Assembly (NCBI GenBank): GCA_900555765.1
Contig: USMA01000025.1
Span: 1-10,151, forward strand
Direction: 5' to 3'
DNA length: 10,151 nt
DNA from: an uncultured Collinsella sp.
GTDB lineage: Bacteria; Actinomycetota; Coriobacteriia; Coriobacteriales; Coriobacteriaceae
Shown here: positions 1-6,722 of the stretch, one piece after another
Layout: every line of letters begins with the position of its first letter
Numbering within the stretch: the first letter of the stretch is position 1
Notes under the pieces: model-generated
The model's input: only the letters and a program-made list of their open reading frames with translations
What the model was told of the DNA's origin: nothing
Databases searched by the model: none
Program-made: the position numbers and the translations under genes

Positions 1-387
1 AGCGTTCCTACCGGCGCAGACCGCGAGCCTGACCTCATCATCAAGGATATGGCAGAGCTTTGCAGAAAATTAGTTGCCGAAGAAGGACTTCAGGTGTCCG
101 ACATCGAATATGCCGAGGCGCGCAACAAGCACGTGGTCTTCCACCTGCGCGACGGACGCGATATCGAGGCACTCGAGTCGTTCCGCAGCGTCGAGGACCG
201 CTTGGAGCAAAACGCAGTCTTCTTTAAATGCCACCGCAGCTACCAGGTCAACCTGCGCAATATCGATCACTTTGACCGCACGGACATCGTCATGCGCTCG
301 GGTGCGTGCATCCCGCTTTCGCGCAGCTGCAAGCAGGGATTCCAAGACGCCTACTTTGCGGTTCGCTTTGAGGGTGGGAGACATTGA
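1..387 (+). CDS. LytTR-family response regulator, C-terminal part (5' truncated by window)
   Basis: This is the DNA-binding end of a LytTR (AgrA/LytR-type) transcription regulator. The reading frame is open from base 1 to the TGA at 385-387 (128 codons seen). An ATG at 49 exists but has no well-spaced ribosome site, so I read the gene as starting upstream. Residues about 33-125 of the visible part match the LytTR domain: an initial strand with DIEYAEARNKHVVFHL, a middle helix with SVEDRL, and the typical FFKCHRSYQVNL and IPLSRSCK stretches. Family members usually carry an N-terminal CheY-like receiver of about 120 residues; none is visible, so it should lie to the left. The stop codon overlaps the start of the next gene, a GHKL histidine kinase, so the two form a two-component pair. 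The family binds direct-repeat promoter sites; the target genes cannot be told from here. Confidence 0.85.
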   Translation, partial: SVPTGADREPDLIIKDMAELCRKLVAEEGLQVSDIEYAEARNKHVVFHLRDGRDIEALESFRSVEDRLEQNAVFFKCHRSYQVNLRNIDHFDRTDIVMRSGACIPLSRSCKQGFQDAYFAVRFEGGRH

Positions 388-1664
388 TGGCCTCCTCGGT
401 CGAAATGGTCCTTTGGGCAATCCACCACGCCACGACGCTGCTCTTTGGCGTCTTTGCCTCGGCGGCGCTGTGCGGTATCGAGATCACCCGGCGTCATGCG
501 CTTGAACTGGTGCTGGTCGGTGCCGTAACTGGATGCGCATTTGGCCTCGCCAATGCCGTCGGCGGCGAGCTTTTCGCCCGCCAGGTATATCCGCTCGTCG
601 TGCATCTGCCGCTCGTCATCTATTTGTGCGCGCGCTACCGCCTGAGCCCGCTGCTTGCCGTGCTCGGCATTACCAGCGCCTATCTGAGCTGCCAGTTCAG
701 CAATTGGATGGGCATCGCCGCCTTTGCCGCAACCGATTCGCAGATCGCGTACTATCTGGCGCGTATTGCGACCACACTCGCCGTCTTTGCCGTCCTGTTA
801 CATTGGGCCGGCGACATCGGTCCGCGCTTGGCGATTAAATGCACCACCGAGCTGGGCATCCTTTTAATCCTGCCGCTCGTCTATTACGTCTTTGACTATG
901 CCACCAACGTCTACACCACGCTGTTCCACTCGGGCTCGGTGGTAACGGTTGAGTTTTTGGCATTTGCGCTCTGTGCCTTCTATCTTATGTTTCTTGCCGT
1001 TTACCTGCGCGAATACGAAGAAAAGGAAACCGCCGAGCGAGAGCGCTGGATGCTCGAAACCCGCGACAGCGCCGCCATTAAAGAGCTCGAGGCCTGGCGT
1101 CAATCTGGGCGCGAGCTGTCGATTCTTCGCCACGATATGCGCCACTTCCTACGCGGCCTGGCCGCTTTAATTGAGGAGGGCCACACCGACGAGGCGCTCA
1201 AACGCATCGACGAACTCTGCGAAGCCGGCGACCGCACCGCCGTACGCCGCTTCTGCGCCAACGAGACCGTAAACATCGCGCTTTCGTCATTTAACTCGGA
1301 TATCAATAGAAACGGCATTACCGCCAACCTGCGCGCCGCCGTGCCCGAAACCATCCATGTAGGTGACGCCGACCTGTTTAGCGTGCTCTCAAATGCCTTG
1401 GAAAACGCTATCACCGCCGCAAGCACCGCACCCCAAGGAAAGCGATTCGTTGACTTTGACCTGCGATTAGAGGACGGCCAGCTGCTGCTGTTAGTTTCCA
1501 ATACGTTTGACCGCGCGCCGCGCATGGTCGACGGCATGCCCGTGACCCGGCATGCGGGCCACGGCTTTGGCACCAAGAGCATCAAACTTGCCGTGGAGCG
1601 CATGAACGGCAACTGTCAGTTCCGCATTAACGGCGATCGGTTTGAGCTGCGCGCTGTGATGTAG
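387..1664 (+). CDS. GHKL-type sensor histidine kinase (AgrC-like), multi-pass membrane
   Basis: Membrane sensor kinase of 425 residues, partner of the LytTR regulator just upstream. I chose ATG 387 because it overlaps the regulator's stop as TGATG and has a GGTGGGAG ribosome site just before it; a TTG at 384 in the same frame is less likely. Residues about 7-207 hold six or seven hydrophobic segments, followed by a charged helical stretch (LREYEEKETAERER) that looks like a dimerisation coiled coil. The phosphoacceptor motif is LRHDMRH with H249. The ATPase domain shows the N-box NALENAI (N336, N340) and a glycine-rich G-box GHGFGTKSI (residues 391-399). This layout is that of kinases sensing peptides or membrane signals in Firmicutes and Actinobacteria. 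No agrB/agrD-like peptide gene is visible within the window, so the signal is unknown. Confidence 0.9.
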   Translation: MASSVEMVLWAIHHATTLLFGVFASAALCGIEITRRHALELVLVGAVTGCAFGLANAVGGELFARQVYPLVVHLPLVIYLCARYRLSPLLAVLGITSAYLSCQFSNWMGIAAFAATDSQIAYYLARIATTLAVFAVLLHWAGDIGPRLAIKCTTELGILLILPLVYYVFDYATNVYTTLFHSGSVVTVEFLAFALCAFYLMFLAVYLREYEEKETAERERWMLETRDSAAIKELEAWRQSGRELSILRHDMRHFLRGLAALIEEGHTDEALKRIDELCEAGDRTAVRRFCANETVNIALSSFNSDINRNGITANLRAAVPETIHVGDADLFSVLSNALENAITAASTAPQGKRFVDFDLRLEDGQLLLLVSNTFDRAPRMVDGMPVTRHAGHGFGTKSIKLAVERMNGNCQFRINGDRFELRAVM

Positions 1665-1724
1665 GGGCGCGATACGCCGGCGCCGCGCTCGACCCGTCAG
1701 GGCCGCCTTACCGGCTCCGGTCCG

Positions 1725-2299
1725 CTACAGCGGTGCAGCCGCCGGGGTCAGCTGCTTGATGTATGCCCACATGCGCTGCTTAGCGGCCCTGTCGGTGAGT
1801 GCCGCCTCAAAGCCGTCGAGCGCGAGCACGCGGCGGCCCTGCACATGGGCGACCAGGCCGGGCTTGAGCATGGCGGTGTCGAAGTCATCGATCGCCACGA
1901 GCATATCGGCGTAGGTCTCGCGCATGGCGTCAGCCGCGTTGTTGTCGAGCAGTAGCACTGCCTCGGGGTCCAAAGCCTCAAGCGCCTCACGGAACAGCTC
2001 GCACGACAGAGTCTCGCCCACCGCGACCGCTCCGTCACCCACGCCGGCGACGCTTGCCAGCACGCAAAAATCCTCGGGCGCGTAGCCGATGGCCCCAAGC
2101 GCCTTGCGCAACGCCGCGCCATCCGGGCCGGCGGCAAGCTCGCCACCCGAACGCTCGGCCTCGTCCAAATCGCCTTGACCAGCACGATCGGCGAGCACGC
2201 GTTGCCCGCGATACGCACGCCACGACCCGCGAGCGATGCGAGCTCCTGCTCGGCCGCCTGGGCGATGGCTTCTTTTTTCTGGCTTTGTGACGTGGACAT
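1725..2299 (-). pseudogene. Uracil-DNA-glycosylase-like protein, interrupted by a one-base frameshift
   Basis: On the minus strand an ATG at 2299, with GGAGAG about 5 bases upstream, opens a frame reading MSTSQSQKKEAIAQAAEQEL up to K42 (2174-2176). The sequence that makes sense after that (GDLDEAERSGGELAAGPDG and on) lies in another frame and runs to the TAG at 1725-1727. Adding one G to the GG at 2173-2174 (minus strand) joins both halves into a protein of about 191 residues with uniform composition. Parts of it recall family 4/5 uracil-DNA glycosylases: an early GNACSPIVLV strand, a GPDGAALRKALGAIGYAPEDF helix region, and LSCELFREALEALDPEAVLLL. The GEAPG catalytic loop and the iron-sulfur cysteine pattern of active enzymes are not seen. 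It may therefore be a non-catalytic relative; the family call is tentative. Both halves keep gene-like codon use, so the break is recent, a sequencing error, or a recoding site. Confidence 0.6.
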
Positions 2300-2339
2300 G
2301 CGCTCTCCAATCGTTTGCGTGCCCACCATTATATAAAAG

Positions 2340-2372
2340 AGCCGCCCGCGAGTGGTTGCTTTGCGGGCGGCT
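2340..2372. other. Hairpin between the divergent UDG-like gene and thioredoxin
   Basis: A 10-bp perfect inverted repeat, AGCCGCCCGC (2340-2349) and GCGGGCGGCT (2363-2372), with a 13-base loop. Read on the minus strand it is followed by CTTTTATATAAT, so it could stop transcription running leftwards toward the UDG-like gene. The TATAAT there (2329-2334, minus) could instead be that gene's -10 box. Role uncertain. Confidence 0.4.
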
Positions 2373-2400
2373 GGGTATAAGCACGGTCGTACTGAGTTTT

Positions 2401-2417
2401 ACGCGGCCGAGCCGCGT
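2401..2417 (+). promoter_or_regulatory. Small perfect palindrome just before the thioredoxin ribosome site
   Basis: ACGCGGC-CGA-GCCGCGT is a perfect 7-bp inverted repeat with a 3-base centre, ending 9 bases before the GGAGG of the thioredoxin gene. It could be a 5' leader hairpin protecting the mRNA or a repressor operator. Nothing in the sequence decides between these. Confidence 0.35.
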
Positions 2418-2435
2418 CGCATTATGGAGGTCACC

Positions 2436-2756
2436 ATGGCTGACATTAATCAGATTACCCCCGAGAACTTCGATTCCATCGTTAACGACAGCCTGCCCGT
2501 GCTGGTCGATTTTTGGGCACCGTGGTGCGGGCCCTGTCGATTCCTCTCGCCCATCGTTGACGAGGTTGCCGATGAGCTGGCGGGCAAGCTTGCCGTTGCC
2601 AAATGCAACGTCGACGACAACCAGGACCTGGCCATGAAGTTTGGCGTTATGAGCATCCCCACGCTGGTTGTCTTTAAGAACGGCGAGGAAATCGACCGCT
2701 CCGTTGGCGCGCTGCCCAAGGCCAGACTGCAGGCGCTGCTTGAGAAGCACCTGTAA
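2436..2756 (+). CDS. trxA: Thioredoxin
   Basis: Small cytoplasmic disulfide reductase, 106 residues, the usual thioredoxin length. It carries the active site WAPWCGPC with the redox pair C31 and C34, the buried D25 of the VDFWA strand, and the cis-proline P75 in SIPTL. The C-terminal FKNGEEIDRSVGALPKARL stretch is also typical. ATG 2436 was chosen because GGAGG (2426-2430) sits 5 bases upstream; an in-frame ATG at 2424 would overlap that site. There is one extra cysteine, C57. It stands alone: the UDG-like gene diverges from it and a strong terminator follows. No thioredoxin reductase is in the window. It would be recycled by a reductase elsewhere and serve general thiol-disulfide exchange. 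Confidence 0.96.
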   Translation: MADINQITPENFDSIVNDSLPVLVDFWAPWCGPCRFLSPIVDEVADELAGKLAVAKCNVDDNQDLAMKFGVMSIPTLVVFKNGEEIDRSVGALPKARLQALLEKHL

Positions 2757-2866
2757 TACGCTAGTCGTGTGCTGCCGTCCATGAGCGGTTTTGCGCCGCT
2801 CACCGGAGAGCCGGGTGCTGCGCCCGCGACCACGGATAGTATGGTAATCACAAACAGCCCCCAGTG

Positions 2867-2904
2867 AACGGGTGCGGGTCAGACGGACTCGCACCCGTTT
2901 TCTT
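2867..2904 (+). terminator. Rho-independent terminator after thioredoxin
   Basis: Stem of 14 pairs with one G-U, AACGGGTGCGGGTC (2867-2880) against GACTCGCACCCGTT (2886-2899), loop AGACG, followed by TTTTCTT. It lies 110 bases past the thioredoxin stop and 72 bases before the next start, so it separates thioredoxin from the nickel block. Because of the long gap it could instead end a short leader of the downstream operon. A weaker 7-bp hairpin lies at 2782-2802. Confidence 0.85.
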
Positions 2905-2976
2905 ATGCAGCGATGCGCAAAGCGGGCGTAGTAGAATCTGAACCACTGATTAGACCCGTACAAAAGGAGATTTCCC

Positions 2977-3225
2977 ATGCATGACGTCGGAATGAACATG
3001 AGCCAGCTTGCCATGAGCGTCAAGCAGGTCGACGACACGATCGAGCTCGCCCACGAGTGGAGCCATCAGCTGCTGCATGCAACCGAGAACTTTGATATGG
3101 AGCGCATTGGCGCCAAGCTCGAGGCCGCCATGGCGGCGCTCCACGAGGCGCACGACGCACTCGAGGGCTACGAGGAGGCCATCGAGGCCGACCATAACTC
3201 CGTTGGCTCCGTAAAGCTGGTGTAG
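2977..3225 (+). CDS. Small His-rich helical protein, possible nickel-handling partner of NikR
   Basis: An 82-residue protein that I do not recognise as a named family. A good ribosome site (AAGGAGA, 2964-2970) precedes ATG 2977. It is acidic, has no cysteine and no signal peptide, and looks like two long helices (about 5-37 and 40-76). It has seven histidines: H2, H26, H30, H34, H56, H59, H73. H26/H30/H34 are spaced i, i+4, i+8, so they would line one helix face, a common metal-binding arrangement. The N-terminus MHDVGMNMSQLAMSV resembles the start of HypA (MHE...S), whose N-terminal amine and His2 bind nickel. HypA's zinc-binding CxxC pairs are absent and the length is too short, so it is not HypA. 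Its stop lies one base before the nikR start, so the two are co-translated. The role in nickel handling is inferred from this context and the histidines. Confidence 0.75.
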   Translation: MHDVGMNMSQLAMSVKQVDDTIELAHEWSHQLLHATENFDMERIGAKLEAAMAALHEAHDALEGYEEAIEADHNSVGSVKLV

Positions 3226-3226
3226 C

Positions 3227-3739
3227 GTGGCCGAGCACGAGCACGTCTGCGATCACGAGCACGAGCATTCGCACGGGCCGCGCGGCGACGCGGGCTGCCG
3301 TTGCGGCGGCTCTGCCTCCGAGCTGGTCCGTTTTTCGGTCACCGCGCCCGACGACCTGCTGCGCCGCTTTGACGAGCAGATCGCGCGCCGCGGCGACGTT
3401 GCCAACCGCTCCGAGGCCGTGCGCGACCTGATTCGCGCCTCCATTGCCAAGGAGCAGATGCGAACGCCCGACGAGCAGGTCATCGGGTCGCTCACTATGA
3501 TTTACGACCATCACACCGGCGACCTGACGCGCCGCCTGGACGAGGTGCAGCACGACTACACCGACGAGATCGTATCGACCATGCACGTGCATCTGGATCA
3601 CCACAACTGCTTGGAGATTCTGGCGCTCAAGGGTCGCGGCGAGCGCGTCTACGAACTAGCCGACCGCCTGCTGGGCCTGCGCGGCGTTAAGCACGGCGAG
3701 CTCACCTGCGCCGCCACCAAGCAAAGCCTGGGGCTATAG
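3227..3739 (+). CDS. nikR: Nickel-responsive regulator NikR with N-terminal His/Cys tail
   Basis: Ribbon-helix-helix repressor of 170 residues; with nickel it classically shuts off nickel import genes. Residues 33-73 form the DNA-binding domain (VRFSVTAPDDLL, then NRSEAVRDLIR). Residues about 85-165 form the ACT-like nickel domain. The four nickel ligands of E. coli NikR (H76, H87, H89, C95) are all present with the same spacing as H109, H120, H122 and C128, in QHDYTDEIVSTMHVHLDHHNC. Unusually, an extension of about 30 residues precedes the domain, with H4, H6, H10, H12, H14, H16 and C8, C24, C26, recalling the metal-storing tail of HypB. The GTG start at 3227 follows the previous stop by one base and has only a weak ribosome site, so translation is probably coupled. 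The frame upstream of the GTG belongs to the previous gene region, so the tail depends on this start. It probably regulates nickel uptake and perhaps this operon. Confidence 0.93.
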   Translation: MAEHEHVCDHEHEHSHGPRGDAGCRCGGSASELVRFSVTAPDDLLRRFDEQIARRGDVANRSEAVRDLIRASIAKEQMRTPDEQVIGSLTMIYDHHTGDLTRRLDEVQHDYTDEIVSTMHVHLDHHNCLEILALKGRGERVYELADRLLGLRGVKHGELTCAATKQSLGL

Positions 3740-3757
3740 CGGGATTTCCCGCAGCGC

Positions 3758-3837
3758 ACCTGCCAAAAAGGGACAGGTTTGTTTTGGCAGGTTTAGCGTT
3801 TTACCTACCAAAATAAACCTGTCCCCTTTTGGTCGGT
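3758..3837. repeat. Large nested inverted repeat between nikR and hypF
   Basis: Two 35-base arms (3758-3792 and 3803-3837) are inverted copies with 30 of 35 positions matching, separated by TTAGCGTTTT. The shared core includes AGGGACAGGTTT on the left and AAACCTGTCCCCTTTTGG on the right. Each arm is also a palindrome by itself: ACCTGCCAAAA (3758-3768) pairs perfectly with TTTTGGCAGGT (3782-3792), and the right arm does the same with one mismatch. The RNA could thus fold as one long hairpin or as two small ones. TTTT at 3837-3840 follows, just before the hypF ribosome site. It resembles a mobile intergenic repeat (REP/MITE type) and could also act as a terminator or mRNA processing site in the operon. 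Confidence 0.8.
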
Positions 3838-3855
3838 TTTGATGAGGAGTGTCGC

Positions 3856-6327
3856 ATGCGGCATGTGCATATTCATGTAACGGGCATTGTGCAGGGCGTT
3901 GGCATGCGACCATTTGTGTATCGCGAGGCCATGGCGCATGGCATTTGCGGATGGGTGCTCAACGCGGGCGACGGCGTGCACATCGAGGCGCACGCTCCGG
4001 CCGATGCGCTCGATGCTTTTGCTGCCGCGCTTTCTGAGCATGCGCCTGTGGCAGCTCGCGTTGAGCGAGTCGATATTGCGGATTTGGAGCCTGGCGGCTG
4101 GAGCGCTGCCGATGAGCAGGGCTTTCACATTGTGGCGTCGCAGGACCAGACCGCGCACACAACGCTCGTCTCGCCCGATATCGCCACCTGTGACGATTGC
4201 CTGCGCGAGTTGTTCGACCCCGCCGATCGGCGCTATCACTACCCCTTTATCAACTGCACCAACTGCGGGCCGCGCTTCACCATCATCCGATCGCTGCCGT
4301 ATGACCGAGCGGCTACCTCGATGGACCGTTTCCCCATGTGCCCCGCCTGCGCCGCAGAGTATGCCGATCCACTCGACCGTCGCTTTCACGCACAGCCCGA
4401 TGCCTGCTTTGATTGCGGGCCGCATATTACGTGGCGCGAGGCTGTGAACGGCGATGCGTGCGGGAATTCGTCCGCGACACCGGCCGTCGGCACCACACGC
4501 GAGGCCAGCGACGCTATCATCGAGCGCTGCGTTGAGCTGCTGGCCAGCGGTGGCATCGTCGCCATCAAGGGCCTGGGCGGATTCCATCTAGCCTGTGACG
4601 CTGCCAACGAGCAGGCGGTGGCCGAGTTGCGCCGTCGCAAACGCCGCAGCAACAAACCACTTGCCGTCATGGTGCGCAGTCTTGCCGATGCCGGGCGCCT
4701 GTGTCATATCGACGATGCTGAACGCGAGCTTCTCGCCGGCAGCATCCGCCCCATTGTGCTGCTGCGCCAGCGCACTGTTGGCGAGGGCAACGGCGATTCT
4801 CCCAACGCCCTCGCACTCGCGCCGTCCGTCGCGCACGACTTGCCCGAGCTCGGCGTCATGCTCCCCTATACGCCGCTTCAACATCTGTTGCTTTCCGCGG
4901 CAGAAGCCCACGGTATGCACGCGCTCGTCATGACCAGCGGCAACCTGAGCGAAGAGCCCATCGAGACCGATGACGATCTTGCCTGGGAACACCTCGTTGC
5001 CGCCGGCATCGCCGACGCGTTGCTCGGTAACGACCGCGCGATCCTCTCGCGCTACGACGACTCTGTAGTGCGCGTGGTCGACGGCGCCGTTATGCCCGTG
5101 CGCCGCGCTCGCGGATATGCACCCCAGCCGCTGCCGTTGCCGGCGCGCGACGGCGCTCCGTCCTGCGTGCTCGCCTGCGGGCCACAACAAAAGGCCACGA
5201 TTGCGCTCACGCGTGAAGGGACGAACGGCGAGGCAACCTGTTTTGTGTCGCAGCATATCGGCGATGTTGAAAACGGCGGGACCTTCGATGCCTGGAACGC
5301 CGCGCGCACGCGCTTGGAAGATCTCTTCGACTTGGCGCCCGCCGCCTTGGCCTGCGATGTACACCCCAGCTATCTATCGGGCCAGTGGGCGCGCGAGCAA
5401 GCGCGAAAATGCAATCTGCCGCTCGTCGAGGTGCAGCACCATCATGCGCTTATCGCGAGCGTAATGGCCGAGGCCATCGCCGCGGGCCAGCTTACAACCG
5501 ACGCGCGTGTCCTTGGCATCGCCTTTGACGGCACCGGCGCCGGCACCGATGGGACCATTTGGGGCGGCGAGTTTCTTGTCGCCGGCCGTGGCGGCTTTGA
5601 GCGCGCCGCGCATTTGCGCACCTGGGCGCTCCCCGGCGGGGCGGCCTCCGTGCGCGACGCCCGCCGCAACGCCTTTGCCCTGATCAGTGAGCTCGGTCTG
5701 CTCGAGCACCCAGGTACCGCTCGGCTTTTGAACAGCCTTGACGAGCAAACGCGCAGCATAACGGCAACGATGATCGAGCGCGGCATCAACAGTCCGCGCA
5801 CCAGCAGCATGGGTCGTCTGTTTGATGCCGCAGCCGCGATTTTGGGCATTTGCGGCCAGGCAACCTACGAGGGCGAACCCGCCATCGAGCTCGAAGCCGC
5901 CGCCTGGCGCGCACTCGACAGCGAAATCGCCCATTTTTCCGACGACAACGCCGGCTATTTCGCATCTGGCCCATCGTGGTTGGACGGCTCCTATGTTCTG
6001 GACCAGAAAGCACTCTTAGTGGCACTTTTGGAGGGAATTGAAGCCGGAGCGCCCGCCGACAGGCTCGCGCTCGACTTCCATGTCGCCGTCGCGCGCTCCT
6101 CGGCGCGCATCGCCAGCGATATCTGCGTGCGCGAGGGCATCGACACCGTCGCGCTCTCGGGCGGCGTGTTCATGAACCGACTTTTGCTCCAGCTCCTCAC
6201 CCGCGAGCTCAAAAGCATGGGTCTCACTGTCTTGGTTCCTCACTCCGTACCCGTCAACGACGGCTGCATCGCCTACGGTCAGGCGGCAGTCGCGCGCGCT
6301 CGTCTTGCGCAGATTGCATCGCAGTAG
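3856..6327 (+). CDS. hypF: Carbamoyltransferase HypF, [NiFe]-hydrogenase maturation
   Basis: HypF turns carbamoyl phosphate and ATP into a carbamoyl adenylate and passes the carbamoyl group to the HypE C-terminal cysteine, the source of the cyanide ligands. The protein has 823 residues, a normal length. Domains: acylphosphatase 1-95 (VQGVGMRPF with R18, and N36); four CxxC pairs forming two zinc fingers at C112/C115, C134/C137, C162/C165, C184/C187 with spacings 18, 24, 18; YrdC-like adenylation domain about 216-405 (GGIVAIKGLGGFHLACDA, SGNLSEEPI at 361-369); Kae1-like domain about 437-823 (FDGTGAGTDGTIWGGEF from 557, LSGGVFMN at 767-774). The family motif HHHAH reads HHHAL here (H528 to L532); the last His is expected to hold the catalytic metal, so activity may be affected. 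Start ATG 3856 follows GAGGAG (3844-3849); a TTG at 3829 lies inside the repeat and was not used. First of four hyp genes. Confidence 0.96.
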   Translation: MRHVHIHVTGIVQGVGMRPFVYREAMAHGICGWVLNAGDGVHIEAHAPADALDAFAAALSEHAPVAARVERVDIADLEPGGWSAADEQGFHIVASQDQTAHTTLVSPDIATCDDCLRELFDPADRRYHYPFINCTNCGPRFTIIRSLPYDRAATSMDRFPMCPACAAEYADPLDRRFHAQPDACFDCGPHITWREAVNGDACGNSSATPAVGTTREASDAIIERCVELLASGGIVAIKGLGGFHLACDAANEQAVAELRRRKRRSNKPLAVMVRSLADAGRLCHIDDAERELLAGSIRPIVLLRQRTVGEGNGDSPNALALAPSVAHDLPELGVMLPYTPLQHLLLSAAEAHGMHALVMTSGNLSEEPIETDDDLAWEHLVAAGIADALLGNDRAILSRYDDSVVRVVDGAVMPVRRARGYAPQPLPLPARDGAPSCVLACGPQQKATIALTREGTNGEATCFVSQHIGDVENGGTFDAWNAARTRLEDLFDLAPAALACDVHPSYLSGQWAREQARKCNLPLVEVQHHHALIASVMAEAIAAGQLTTDARVLGIAFDGTGAGTDGTIWGGEFLVAGRGGFERAAHLRTWALPGGAASVRDARRNAFALISELGLLEHPGTARLLNSLDEQTRSITATMIERGINSPRTSSMGRLFDAAAAILGICGQATYEGEPAIELEAAAWRALDSEIAHFSDDNAGYFASGPSWLDGSYVLDQKALLVALLEGIEAGAPADRLALDFHVAVARSSARIASDICVREGIDTVALSGGVFMNRLLLQLLTRELKSMGLTVLVPHSVPVNDGCIAYGQAAVARARLAQIASQ

Positions 6328-6401
6328 CTCGCTCTTGCACACCGCCGCGCTCAACCGTCTCACAGGCGTAACGCGTTTGCCCGCGAACCCCGCGAGCGCT
6401 A

Positions 6402-6415
6402 CCATCAACTGATGG
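6402..6415. promoter_or_regulatory. Short palindrome in the hypF-hypC gap
   Basis: CCATCA-AC-TGATGG is a perfect 6-bp inverted repeat with a 2-base centre in the 134-base gap before hypC. A TATAAA at 6445-6450 lies 30 bases further on, but no convincing -35 box is seen. It may be an operator for a promoter inside the operon, or chance. No strong terminator is seen in this gap. Confidence 0.25.
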
Positions 6416-6461
6416 ATTATTAAGCGCCCATCCAGCGCAAAGCGTATAAAAGGGGAACAAT

Positions 6462-6722
6462 ATGTGCCTTGCCGTTCCCGGCAAAGTAGTCAAACGCGAC
6501 GACGACCTCAAGGCCACCGTCGACATGATGGGCGTCGAGCGCCCCGTGTCGCTGCGACTCGTGCCGACGGCGCAGGTTGGCGACTATATTCTCGTACACG
6601 CCGGCTTTGGCATCCAGATCGTCGACGAGCAGGAAGCACAGGAAACGCTCGAGCTTGTTAATGCCATGTCCGAGCTGGTCGAAGAAGACCAGCTTGCCAC
6701 CAACCCGGCGGAGGCTTACTAG
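6462..6722 (+). CDS. hypC: Hydrogenase maturation chaperone HypC
   Basis: Small HypC/HupF-family chaperone, 86 residues. It binds HypD, carries the Fe(CN)2CO unit, and takes it to the hydrogenase large-subunit precursor. The N-terminus MCLAVPGKVV is the family signature; C2 becomes the iron- and partner-binding residue after Met removal. The rest (VDMMGVERPVSLRLVP, VGDYILVHAGFGIQIVDEQEA) matches the small beta-barrel and the C-terminal helix of the family. A ribosome site AAGGGG (6450-6455) precedes ATG 6462. The stop TAG (6720-6722) shares a base with the hypD GTG start, so HypC and HypD, which form a complex, are made by coupled translation. Confidence 0.97.
   Translation: MCLAVPGKVVKRDDDLKATVDMMGVERPVSLRLVPTAQVGDYILVHAGFGIQIVDEQEAQETLELVNAMSELVEEDQLATNPAEAY

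Noticed and set aside
2907..2976. Classical NikR operator (GTATGA-N16-TCATAC) upstream of the NikR operon
   Set aside because: I looked for the dyad and did not find it here; TAGAAT at 2932-2937 may be a -10 box but no clear -35 goes with it.
2300..3038. Long minus-strand frame extending the UDG-like gene to 3038
   Set aside because: This part lies antisense to thioredoxin and its terminator, has no recognisable domain, and joins the real gene only because of the frameshift.
2977..3225. Calling the small His-rich protein HypA
   Set aside because: Only the first residues are similar; the zinc-binding cysteines and about 30 residues of length are missing.
3829..3855. Earlier TTG start for hypF
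   Set aside because: It lies inside the inverted repeat; ATG 3856 has a well-spaced GAGGAG and gives the normal HypF N-terminus.
4588..5364. Long minus-strand frame inside hypF
   Set aside because: A shadow of hypF caused by high GC; no domain, and the plus-strand gene is certain.
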